Assembly: GCA_014218215.1 (NCBI GenBank) | Contig: CP043652.1 | Location: 372,001-436,000, forward strand | Source of the DNA: Geodermatophilaceae bacterium NBWT11 | Lineage (GTDB): Bacteria > Actinomycetota > Actinomycetes > Mycobacteriales > Geodermatophilaceae | Length of the DNA stretch: 64,000 nt | Direction of reading: 5' to 3' | In this document: positions 57,576 to 64,000 of the stretch, piece by piece | Layout: every line of letters starts with the position of its first letter | Numbering within the stretch: the first letter of the stretch is position 1 | Made by a program: the position numbers and the translations under genes | The notes under the pieces: model-generated | Databases searched by the model: none | What the model saw: only the letters and a program-made list of their open reading frames with translations | Told to the model about the DNA's origin: nothing

Positions 57576-58016
57576 ATGACGGCAACCCCGCTGCCCACCA
57601 TCCCCGTGACCACCGACGCCGAGCTGACCGAGCGCTGGGAGGGCCTCCTCGCTCTCGGCAGCCAGCCCTCCCGGCGCTCTCTCTTCCTCGCCTGGCTGCG
57701 GCCCGACGGCACGATGGTCCCGCTGTGCGTCCCGGTCGAGGACCTCGACGCCGAGCCCGACAGGCGGGCCATCGGCAACCTGGTCCAGCTGCACGACGTC
57801 GTCGCCGAGTCCGAGGGTGTCGACCGGGCCGACCTGCACCTGGCCATGTGCCTGGAGCGACGTGGACCCGCCGGGCTCTCCCCCGACGACCACGCCTGGG
57901 CGTCCGCATTGGAGTCGGTGCTGCGCGACCGGGAGGGGCTGGACTGCAGCCTGCACGTGGGGAACGGGCGGGCGGCGGTGTGTGTCCTGCCCCGGCCGAT
58001 GTGGCCGGCTGCCTGA
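57576..58016 (+). CDS. Uncharacterised protein, 146 aa
   Basis: MTATPLPTIPVTTDAELTER starts a soluble mixed alpha/beta protein. An upstream GTG (57528) would add 16 residues and is less likely. Blocks such as LARPDGTMVPLCVPVEDLDA-like strands and HLAMCLERRGPAGLSPDDHAW with two cysteines are of the kind seen in small actinomycete proteins of unknown role. Near the start of the accessory region; divergent from the riboswitch gene. No function suggested. Confidence 0.6.
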   Translation: MTATPLPTIPVTTDAELTERWEGLLALGSQPSRRSLFLAWLRPDGTMVPLCVPVEDLDAEPDRRAIGNLVQLHDVVAESEGVDRADLHLAMCLERRGPAGLSPDDHAWASALESVLRDREGLDCSLHVGNGRAAVCVLPRPMWPAA

Positions 58017-58058
58017 ATCGTGCTTGCCGCGCGCGGTGGTGGTCCGGACCATCACGTC

Positions 58059-58280
58059 ATGGCGACGCTGCACCTGAGGAACGTCCCGCCCGAGGTCATC
58101 GCCCGACTGGAGGTCATCGCGGTGGCCGAGCGGTCATCCGTGAGTGCGGTGGCCGTGCGCGAACTCGACATGCTTTCCCGGCGGGCGGACAACGCGCGAC
58201 TGCTGAACAAGCTCCCGGACACCGACGTGTCGACCGATGTCCTCCTGACACACCTCGACGCGGGCCGCGACGAGCGGTGA
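58059..58280 (+). CDS. vapB: VapB-type ribbon-helix-helix antitoxin
   Basis: 73 residues: MATLHLRNVPPEVIARLEVI followed by AVAERSSVSAVAVRELDML is the ribbon-helix-helix of FitA/VapB antitoxins (strand 'TLHLRNVP', then two helices). The C-terminal tail would wrap the toxin. The stop overlaps the GTG of a broken PIN-domain gene, the usual VapBC arrangement. With its toxin destroyed it is probably an orphan antitoxin that may still repress its own promoter or neutralise related toxins. Confidence 0.82.
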   Translation: MATLHLRNVPPEVIARLEVIAVAERSSVSAVAVRELDMLSRRADNARLLNKLPDTDVSTDVLLTHLDAGRDER

Positions 58281-58661
58281 TCGTGCTCGATGCGTCAGCG
58301 CGGCTGTCGGCCCATGCTGCACGCGGGCCCGGCCCGCAGCGCTCTCACCACCGAGCAGGTGCACGTCCCCCACCTGGCTGATGTCGAGGTCGCGTAGGCC
58401 CTCCGTCAGATGGCTCGCTGCGGTGTCATCGCCGAGGAGGCGGCTCATCGAGCTGTCACGACGTGGTCAGAACTGGGGCTGGTCCGCCACTCGGTCCAGC
58501 CCCTGCTGGCGCGGGTGTCGGAGCTCCGCGACAACGTCACGGCCTGCGACGCCAGCAACGCCGCGCTGGCCGAGGTCCTGGGGTGCGCACGGCTCATGGC
58601 CGACGCGCGGCTGGTCAGGGCCGGTGTCATCAGGTGTCCGGTGACGGTCGTCCCGCGCTGA
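58277..58661 (+). pseudogene. vapC: Inactivated VapC PIN-domain toxin
   Basis: The GTG overlaps the antitoxin stop and encodes VIVLDASARLSA, the PIN opening with the first active-site Asp. A +1 shift near 58313-58316 is needed to reach the good frame, which then reads GPARSALTTEQVHVPHLADV and EVA, stops at TAG (58395-58397), and continues ALRQMARCGVIAEEAAHRAV to the PIN C-terminus with DNVTACDASNAALAEVLG and LMADARLVR. Both damaging changes lie inside one 385-base gene. The stop is not in a homopolymer, so this is real decay. Confidence 0.85.
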
Positions 58662-58786
58662 AGCGCACCACGGGGCGATCCAGGGAACTCGGGCGTTTCG
58701 ACCCGAGGCTCCACGAACGGCCGTCACCCCTGACGACAGCGCTCTGAACTCGAGCTGAGCTGCATCACGAGATTCCCGTCCGACAA

Positions 58787-59619
58787 GTGGAATCGACTGT
58801 GCAGAGGGCCATGGGGCGCTCCCAGCAGTGCGAGCTGCACCAGGCGAGGCGCGCTGTCGGCTGCGGACGTGGCCGGAATGTCAGAGGACGCCAGTACAAC
58901 CACCACGTGGCATCTCTCCAGCTGGCGACCTGCGGCCCAGATCCGATCGCGCACGGTGAGGCTCTCCGGGCAGTGTGCGGGTACGCGAGGGCTGACCGCT
59001 GGCTCCACGTCCTGACGCCCAGCCACGCGACCGGGCACTGGGTGCAGGTGCCGGCTTACCCGTTCGGCGTCTACGACGCTCAACCGGCCGACACCGTTCC
59101 CGGCTCCCTCCTCCTGAGCGTGCTGGCGGCTCAGGGACTCTGCGGCCTGGACCGGTCGGTCGACCTCCGGGACTTCACCCGCGAAGTGCAGGGGTGCTGC
59201 CCCTGGTCGATGGAGTACTGGGCGCAGCCGACGGTCGGCCCTACTGGCAGCTCCCCGTCAAGGACCTGGACGAGGGCCCCGTCGTGGACGTGCTCGATGC
59301 GGCCCAGTCGCTGAGCGACCCCGACCGAGCAGCGGCCGTGCTGCATCACCACCGCCGGGACCTCTTCCCGCTGCTCACCGCGAGCACGCGCCGAGTGGTC
59401 CACCCCTTGGCGGCGGCCCTGTCCTGCACGCCCTGGGCCGTCATCCACCGAGACCTCACATCGAACGACCCGGGGTTCACCCAGCTCGAGACCGACGTCG
59501 AACAAGAGCTCGGGGTGCGGCTGACGCGCCTGCGGCTGCACGACCTGCTGACCTGGCTGGTGGTCACCCGCCGCTGGGCGGACGCGCTCGCCGCTGGGGC
59601 GGCAGCGCCCCCGACCTGA
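58787..59619 (+). pseudogene. Frameshifted uncharacterised gene in the accessory region
   Basis: The first frame (from about 58787) carries VQVPAYPFGVYDAQPADTVP and SLLLSVLAAQGLCGLDRSVD then DFTREV; the second frame carries LPLVDGVLGAADGRPYWQLP, RRVVHPLAAALSCTPWAVIH and LRLHDLLTWLVVTRRW to the stop. The switch is at G4 (59191-59194); five Gs would restore R-E-V-Q-G-V-L-P-L-V. The true start is unclear, because the first 60 codons look poorly coding; the protein may begin near 58960. The base composition is lower in GC than the rest of the window, suggesting transfer. No function known. Confidence 0.6.
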
Positions 59620-59628
59620 CGGGCTACG

Positions 59629-60210
59629 TCACCCCGCCGCCCGAGGCTCCCCGCCGAGCAGGAAGAGGCCCAGGTCGACGTCTCGGGCGGTCCAACTCAA
59701 CCCTTGCGCAGTGTTGACGTCGTGGCGCATCGACTCGATCAGCGTCATGTAAGCGCCGTAGCCGTACTCGGGCTGGAAAGCGACACCGAGGGCCGTCAGC
59801 CCGATGCGTGCGCGCTTGTCGTACACGGCCATGGTGTCGGGAGACGCGGCGACGAGTAGGGCGGATGCCACGGAGTACGAGGCCCTGGATCGGAAGCCCG
59901 GCAGAGCCTGGAGCTCAGTGCGTGCGGCCTCTGCACGCTCAGGCACAATCGCTCCCTTCGCCCGCACTGCCCTGACCGCCCGCCCCGTGACACGCCGCAC
60001 CTCCTCATCAGAGACGCGATGCAGGTCAAGAACCCACTTGGCGTTGGCCTGAATTCGCTTCCAGAACACGAGCGCGCCGATGTCGGCCTTGCCAGCGGAC
60101 CCGTTGTCCGCGATCCGTCCCTCCACCTCCCGCAGCACCTCGTCGTACACCCCGAACGTATGGTCCCCTCGGGCTGCGACGAGCCGGTCGATGTCGTGTG
60201 GGCTCAGCAT
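59629..60210 (-). CDS. Uncharacterised protein, 193 aa, with helix-hairpin-helix-like segment
   Basis: ATG start (MLSPHDIDRLVAARGDHTF). All-helical, basic and soluble. The segment LQALPGFRSRASYSVASALL then AASPDTMAVYDKRA looks like a DNA-glycosylase-type helix-hairpin-helix: L-P-G, small residues, then a late Tyr-Asp-Lys/Arg, the same order as in HhH-GPD proteins. The catalytic Lys/Asp pair cannot be assigned with certainty. It follows the helicase gene by 20 bases and is probably the last gene of the operon. A role in DNA handling fits its neighbours. Confidence 0.62.
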   Translation of the reverse strand: MLSPHDIDRLVAARGDHTFGVYDEVLREVEGRIADNGSAGKADIGALVFWKRIQANAKWVLDLHRVSDEEVRRVTGRAVRAVRAKGAIVPERAEAARTELQALPGFRSRASYSVASALLVAASPDTMAVYDKRARIGLTALGVAFQPEYGYGAYMTLIESMRHDVNTAQGLSWTARDVDLGLFLLGGEPRAAG

Positions 60211-60230
60211 CTGCTTCTCCTGTCTCGCGG

Positions 60231-61865
60231 TCAGACCGCGCCGAGTCGGTGCGCGACGGCGTCCCCGCCCACCCGCCGAATGAGGTCCAGGTCCCCGCAG
60301 ACCACCAGCAGGTCCCGGGCCCGGGACAGCCCGACGTAGAGCATCTCCCGGGCCCGCGCCTCGTCGCGGAACCCGTTGACCGCCAGGACGACTGCCGGCC
60401 GCTCCAGGCCCTTGAACCCGAGCACGTGGCCGTAGAAGAGGTCCTCGTCGTCCCAGTAGGAGGCCCAGTAGGCGTCCTGCCCGGCGGCCTGGCGCTCGGC
60501 CTGGACCGGGTGTCGGCGGTAGGTCGTCAGCAGCGCCAGCGCCTCCGGGGGCCAGCCCTCGTCGAGCAGCTCCTCGGCAACGCCGTCTGCGGCGTCGACG
60601 GCGTCGTCGGTCGCGCACGGCACGAAGCGGACGGGCGCACCGGTCCCGCCCAGCAGCCTCATCTGCGCCGGCGCCAGGCTGGAGAACGTGCCTCCGATCT
60701 GCTTGGTGTTCCGCAGGTTCTCGTTGAGGTCGTAGGTGCCGAGCTCGACGGTGGGGCGGCCCTGCCGGGCGAAGACGCGCTGGCCCTCGTCGGCAAACAC
60801 GTAGAGGCAGCCGCCGTCGGGGTCGCGCAGCGACGCGAGCACCGCCGGCCACCAAGACTGGTCGAAGTCCTGGGCCTCGTCGACGACGATCGCGTCGAAG
60901 CGCTCCTCGGACGGCAGCGCGGATGCCAGCTGGACCATCTGCTGCGGCAGCCGCTCCTCCCAGTAGGGACTGTCGTCGTCGGTGCCCCGTTCGACGCCCC
61001 ACCGGATGCCGAGCGCGTGGAACTCCCCCACGTAGGCCGGTTGCTGCTTGGGCGGCAGCAGGGCCACGCGGCGGCGGAGGAACTCGGCCAGGCCGCGGGA
61101 GTAGCAGAGCAGCGCGACCCGCTGACCCGCGGCGGTCAGCCGTCGGGCCTTCTCCACCGCCAGCCAGGTCTTGCCCGACCCCGCGCCACCGCGGATCTCG
61201 ACCCGGTCGTGGGACTCGCAGAAGTCCAGCAGCTTGGCCTGCTCACGGGTCAGCAGCTCGACGGTGGCCTCCCGCTCCCCGAGCTGGGCGACCAGGTCGG
61301 CCTGTGGGATCAGGGTGCCGACCAGGCAGTCCACGAGCAGGTCGACGTCGTCCTTGGTCGGGGCGTCGGGCTGGTTGTCCGCCTGCCGCAGGGCCGAGGA
61401 GATCCGGCCGGCCGCGACCGGCAACTCGCTCCGGTCGATCAGCGCCCAGCGCGGCGCATCGGGTGCGGCGAAGCCCTCGGGCAGCGTCGTCGTCGGCAGG
61501 GCGACCATGTGCACCAGCCGCGGGTTGCCCCGCGACCACCGCGGCGCGGCCCACAGGAAGTCCCGAAGGGCGTACTTGCACTTCAGGGCCTGTTCGACCG
61601 GGTGGATGGCCTTGCTCTTGCCGCCGGTCTGCCACCACTGCCCGTCACGCAGCGAGACGCTGCCGCCCTTCACCTCGAGGACGGCGACGCCGTGTCCGGG
61701 CCAGGCGACGATGACGTCGGCCTCGCGGTCGGCGCCGCGGTCGGTGAACCGCTGGTTGCAGATGAGCACCGCGTCGTCGGGCAGCTGGTCGCACAGCGCC
61801 GTGACGAACAACCGCTCCGCGTCCGAGGCGAACGCCGCGTCCACCGGGACCATCCGCGCTGTCAT
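60231..61865 (-). CDS. NERD-domain nuclease fused to UvrD/Rep-type helicase
   Basis: 544 residues. N-terminal NERD (nuclease-related) domain at 15-110: Glu17, Asp50 in READVIVAW and the GVAVLEVKGG strand with Glu64 and Lys66, the PD-(D/E)xK-type core. Then a superfamily 1 helicase core: Walker A GGAGSGKT at 226-233, DEAQD at 329-333 in AIVVDEAQDFDQSWW, and FSSLAPAQMRLLG and LYVGLSRARDLLVV at the end (motif VI). Short for a UvrD helicase, with reduced accessory domains. It should unwind and cut DNA. Known defence systems use similar nuclease-helicases. ATG overlaps the upstream gene's stop. Confidence 0.9.
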   Translation of the reverse strand: MTARMVPVDAAFASDAERLFVTALCDQLPDDAVLICNQRFTDRGADREADVIVAWPGHGVAVLEVKGGSVSLRDGQWWQTGGKSKAIHPVEQALKCKYALRDFLWAAPRWSRGNPRLVHMVALPTTTLPEGFAAPDAPRWALIDRSELPVAAGRISSALRQADNQPDAPTKDDVDLLVDCLVGTLIPQADLVAQLGEREATVELLTREQAKLLDFCESHDRVEIRGGAGSGKTWLAVEKARRLTAAGQRVALLCYSRGLAEFLRRRVALLPPKQQPAYVGEFHALGIRWGVERGTDDDSPYWEERLPQQMVQLASALPSEERFDAIVVDEAQDFDQSWWPAVLASLRDPDGGCLYVFADEGQRVFARQGRPTVELGTYDLNENLRNTKQIGGTFSSLAPAQMRLLGGTGAPVRFVPCATDDAVDAADGVAEELLDEGWPPEALALLTTYRRHPVQAERQAAGQDAYWASYWDDEDLFYGHVLGFKGLERPAVVLAVNGFRDEARAREMLYVGLSRARDLLVVCGDLDLIRRVGGDAVAHRLGAV

Positions 61866-62542
61866 GTCCGCTCCCCCGTGTCCGCGGGTGTCGGCACCGA
61901 CACCCGCGCGGGCAGCATGTCAGGCAACCGGCCCTCGGCCGTCGACATGGCGGCCCGCCGCGCGGCGGCCAGGGCCCGGCCCGCGTCGAGCCTGGCTCGC
62001 AGCACGGCCCGCTGCGCCGCGGCCTTCTCCCGTGCTTCCTGACGGACGTCGAGCAACCGATGCTGGACCGGCGTGGCGGCGCCGACGACGCGGAACAGCG
62101 CCGGAGAGGGCGGCTGGACCGCCAGGTTCAGAGCCGCGAGATCGCTGCCCACCAGCGGCACCGGGACGACGAGGACGTGCCGGGCGACCCAGTCGACGAG
62201 ACGCAGGGACCGTTCGCGCCCGAGGTCGAGCAGCGGCCACAACCGGATGCGGAGCAGGGACAGCAGCCGCGGGTCGAGCAGCCGGCGGGCCTGCCCGGCC
62301 AGGGTGTCCAGGGCGGCACCCTCCCGTTCGTGGTCGGCCGGAGCCATCCACCAGGTGAGCAGGTCGCCCTCCATCGGCATGCCCAGTCGTCGTTCCACCG
62401 CCCACCGGCCCTCGCCGTCGAGCCACGCGCTCATCAACCCGGGCTGGTGCCAGCGCACGGAGTCCCCGTCGGCGATCCAGGCCGGGGGGACGGCGGCGTC
62501 CTGGACGAAGAGCGCAGTTGACACCTCGGTGGCCGTCGGCAC
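61862..62542 (-). CDS. Uncharacterised protein, 226 aa, upstream of the NERD helicase
   Basis: GTG start (VPTATEVSTALFVQDAAVPP). Mixed N-terminal half with WHQPGLMSAWLDGEGRWAVE and LLTWWMAPADHEREGAALDT; the C-terminal half is a long charged Ala/Arg helix (RQEAREKAAAQRAVLRARLD), perhaps a coiled coil or nucleic-acid contact. No recognised domain, no signal peptide. It is bracketed by the zinc-ribbon gene (one base gap) and the NERD-helicase gene (ATGA overlap), so it is probably a functional partner of both. Confidence 0.72.
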   Translation of the reverse strand: MPTATEVSTALFVQDAAVPPAWIADGDSVRWHQPGLMSAWLDGEGRWAVERRLGMPMEGDLLTWWMAPADHEREGAALDTLAGQARRLLDPRLLSLLRIRLWPLLDLGRERSLRLVDWVARHVLVVPVPLVGSDLAALNLAVQPPSPALFRVVGAATPVQHRLLDVRQEAREKAAAQRAVLRARLDAGRALAAARRAAMSTAEGRLPDMLPARVSVPTPADTGERT

Positions 62543-62543
62543 C

Positions 62544-63578
62544 TCAGAACACCGTCCCGCGGTGCTCGCTCATGCAGTCGTGGCACTCGTCGCCATCCAT
62601 GTGCCATGCCGAGCGCTGCCGGCGGCACAGCGCGCACCAGCGGACGGCGGCGCGGCTGGCTCCCACCAGCGCGGCCGCGACGGCGGCGACCTCCGCGGGG
62701 CGGACCAGCAGGTCGGTCAGGTCGAGGACGTGCTGGTCGACCGGGTGCAGCACCGGCCGGTGGTCCTCCCAGCGGCCCTCGGGGCGGGCGAGCGCGAAGG
62801 AGGACTGGTCGACCCCCAGCAGGAGCTGCGCGGGCTCACCGCTGACGAACCAGGTCCGAGAGAGCAACCCTCCCTCGGCCTCCAGCACGTCGGCGCCGCG
62901 GCGCCATCCGCCGCCGAGCACGTCGACCAGGAGGCCCACCGGGAGCCCCACCTGCGCTTCGACGACCCGCTCGAGCTCGGACACGGAGACGCCATCGTCG
63001 TCATCGTCGTCGGGCTCGGGGACCCTGGCCGGTGGCGGGAGCGGTGCCGCGCCAGCAGCGACGTCCTCGACGACGTCCCAGAAGTCCACGAGATCGAACG
63101 GGAAGGCCAGCGCCACCTCGGCACCGGGACCGCCCAGCCACACGTGGTCGTGGCCCACGCGCAGCTGGACCTCAGAGCCGGCCAGCCTCGCCAGGTCCGC
63201 GAGACCGCCGGAGTCGGTGTCGTCGAGCAGCTGCGCCAGGTCGTGCACCTCCGTGGTGAGTCCTGCGACCTGCTGCTGCCGGGCCAGGTCGGGGTGCCAG
63301 CGGACGCCGGACTTCATGAGCACCACGTGCAGGACCTGCTCGTCGATGTCGGCGTGCGGGGCCGCTCGGTTCTCGATGGCCGCCAGCCGGTGGACGCGCA
63401 GGCGCGTCCTCTGGGCAAGCTCCGGGAGACTCAGCCCCAGGACCGCGCGCATGGCCCGGAACTCCACGCCGGTGGGGATGGGCCCCTGCGGCATCTCCTC
63501 GGCCGGGTGCCAGTCCGGGGAGTTCATCTCGGCCTCGGTGGGCAACCGGTCGGTCCACCGGCGACGTACGCCGCTCAC
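62544..63578 (-). CDS. XRE-like HTH protein with C-terminal zinc ribbon
   Basis: 344 residues from GTG overlapping the next gene's stop (VSGVRRRWTDRLPTEAEMNS). HTH at about 38-80: FRAMRAVLGLSLPELAQRTR and LRVHRLAAIENRAAPHADID. The middle has a charged region with a run of six Asp, then a domain with GGGWRRGADVLEAEGG and TWFVSGEPAQLLLGVDQ that is shared with the neighbouring gene. The C-terminus CALCRRQRSAWHMDGDECHDC is a zinc ribbon. It might be a regulator of the operon or a sensor. A later ATG (MNSPDWHPAEE) is an alternative start. Confidence 0.78.
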   Translation of the reverse strand: MSGVRRRWTDRLPTEAEMNSPDWHPAEEMPQGPIPTGVEFRAMRAVLGLSLPELAQRTRLRVHRLAAIENRAAPHADIDEQVLHVVLMKSGVRWHPDLARQQQVAGLTTEVHDLAQLLDDTDSGGLADLARLAGSEVQLRVGHDHVWLGGPGAEVALAFPFDLVDFWDVVEDVAAGAAPLPPPARVPEPDDDDDDGVSVSELERVVEAQVGLPVGLLVDVLGGGWRRGADVLEAEGGLLSRTWFVSGEPAQLLLGVDQSSFALARPEGRWEDHRPVLHPVDQHVLDLTDLLVRPAEVAAVAAALVGASRAAVRWCALCRRQRSAWHMDGDECHDCMSEHRGTVF

Positions 63579-64000
63579 CGGTCGATCCCGTGGTGCCGCC
63601 CGGCGCAGTCGTTGCAGACTCCGCGGTAGCCCGAGAAGTCCTCCGGGGCGTGCGGACGGCGGCAGGTGGGGCACCAGCGGAAGCTGCGCCGCCGAGCCCG
63701 TGCGAACTCGTCGGCCGCTGCGGCGAGCCACTCCGGGGAGCAGAGCAGATCGTCCCGACTGAAGGACCGCCCCTGGTCCCACGCGACCTCGACGTCCCCG
63801 GCGGCGGCGACCGGCGCCAGGGTCAACGTCCCGAGCCCCACGCCGAGGGCCACCTGCGCCGGCTCACCGCTGACGAACCAGTCCACCCCGGCGTCGTCCA
63901 GACTCACCCGCCGCCACCCGGCGCCCACCGCGCGGACGACGTCCTCGCCCCCGACCCCGAGCAGGTCGGCGAGCTCCCGCTCGTCGGTCGTGGGGTCGTC
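63575..64000 (-). CDS. Paralog of the preceding gene, zinc-ribbon protein (partial)
   Basis: The frame is open to the window edge, so the N-terminus is missing. It shares GAGWRRVSLDDAGVDWFVSG, SGEPAQVALGV and the C-terminal zinc ribbon (CPTCRRPHAPEDFSGYRGVC then NDCAGRHH) with the adjacent 344-residue protein. The layout is the same, but no HTH is seen in the available part. Tandem duplicates like this often bind related partners. It is translationally coupled to its neighbour by a GTGA overlap, and the operon begins outside this window. Confidence 0.75.
   Translation of the reverse strand, partial: DDPTTDERELADLLGVGGEDVVRAVGAGWRRVSLDDAGVDWFVSGEPAQVALGVGLGTLTLAPVAAAGDVEVAWDQGRSFSRDDLLCSPEWLAAAADEFARARRRSFRWCPTCRRPHAPEDFSGYRGVCNDCAGRHHGIDR

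Noticed and set aside
58724-59083. Minus-strand 119-codon frame opposite the frameshifted accessory gene
   Set aside because: No domain and poor coding pattern; the plus-strand frame shows better protein-like blocks, although confidence is limited in this region.
1-64000. Search for tRNA, rRNA, CRISPR arrays, integrases, transposases and attachment sites
   Set aside because: Nothing convincing seen on either strand by reading; small tRNAs could still be missed without a covariance search.

Overview
The window is very GC-rich, densely packed DNA from an actinomycete. Many start codons are GTG, neighbouring genes often overlap as GTGA or ATGA, several genes look leaderless behind TAGNNT-type -10 boxes, and there is a mycothiol-dependent enzyme family member. 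The overall gene style resembles Geodermatophilaceae (Blastococcus/Modestobacter/Geodermatophilus), but that is an inference from style and not from a marker gene. I see no rRNA, tRNA, CRISPR array, integrase or transposase.

Layout. 1-8.98 kb: small regulatory and zinc-ribbon proteins, RtcB RNA ligase, a ferritin-like helical protein, a luciferase-like oxidoreductase, a DinB/MDMPI protein, two copies of one small uncharacterised family, and a LarA-type racemase. 9.0-16.1 kb: a frameshifted lipoprotein, an HSL-type esterase, an SMP-30 protein, an ECF42-type sigma factor with its DGPF/YCII partner, a serine beta-lactamase-like hydrolase, a NUDIX enzyme and an alpha/beta hydrolase. 16.1-34.3 kb: one very long minus-strand operon. 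It runs from a promoter near 34.44 kb through a peptide-type ABC importer (binding protein, two permeases, two ATPases), an M55 D-aminopeptidase, an isoaspartyl peptidase, an RpiR regulator, an SDR, a DUF885 peptidase, a hydrolase, two more dehydrogenases, 3-methylaspartate ammonia-lyase, and M20 and M19 peptidases. A luciferase-like oxidoreductase follows behind a 22-nt palindrome. The operon looks like a complete import-and-digest pathway for peptides carrying D-, beta-linked or beta-methyl-aspartyl residues.

34.6-38.4 kb: a TetR/NAD-epimerase divergent pair with two operators, a SnoaL-like protein, a frameshifted MerR regulator and a DUF5996 protein. 38.4-44.5 kb: a GntR-controlled cluster resembling aga/kba amino-sugar catabolism (tagatose-bisphosphate aldolase-type subunits, AgaS, a GlcNAc-kinase-like enzyme, a DMT transporter) without PTS components. 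44.6-57.5 kb: a GH63-like glycosidase, a lysine-rich mini-protein, a membrane-anchored matrixin-type protease, a membrane-anchored HNH nuclease with a poly-G frameshift, a DUF429-RelA/SpoT fusion, a GGDEF-EAL protein, and a SAM-IV-like riboswitch ahead of an uncharacterised gene.

57.6-64.0 kb looks accessory: small unknown genes, a VapB antitoxin with a wrecked VapC, and a tightly packed minus-strand operon. That operon has two zinc-ribbon paralogs (one with an HTH), an unknown protein, a NERD-nuclease/UvrD-type helicase and a helix-hairpin-helix-like protein. It resembles a candidate defence or DNA-processing island and runs off the right edge.

Four genes are broken by single-base changes, three of them in G runs of three or more and one at a GG. 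Either the assembly has indel errors or these loci are decaying or phase-variable. Several dispersed palindromic elements sit at gene ends.
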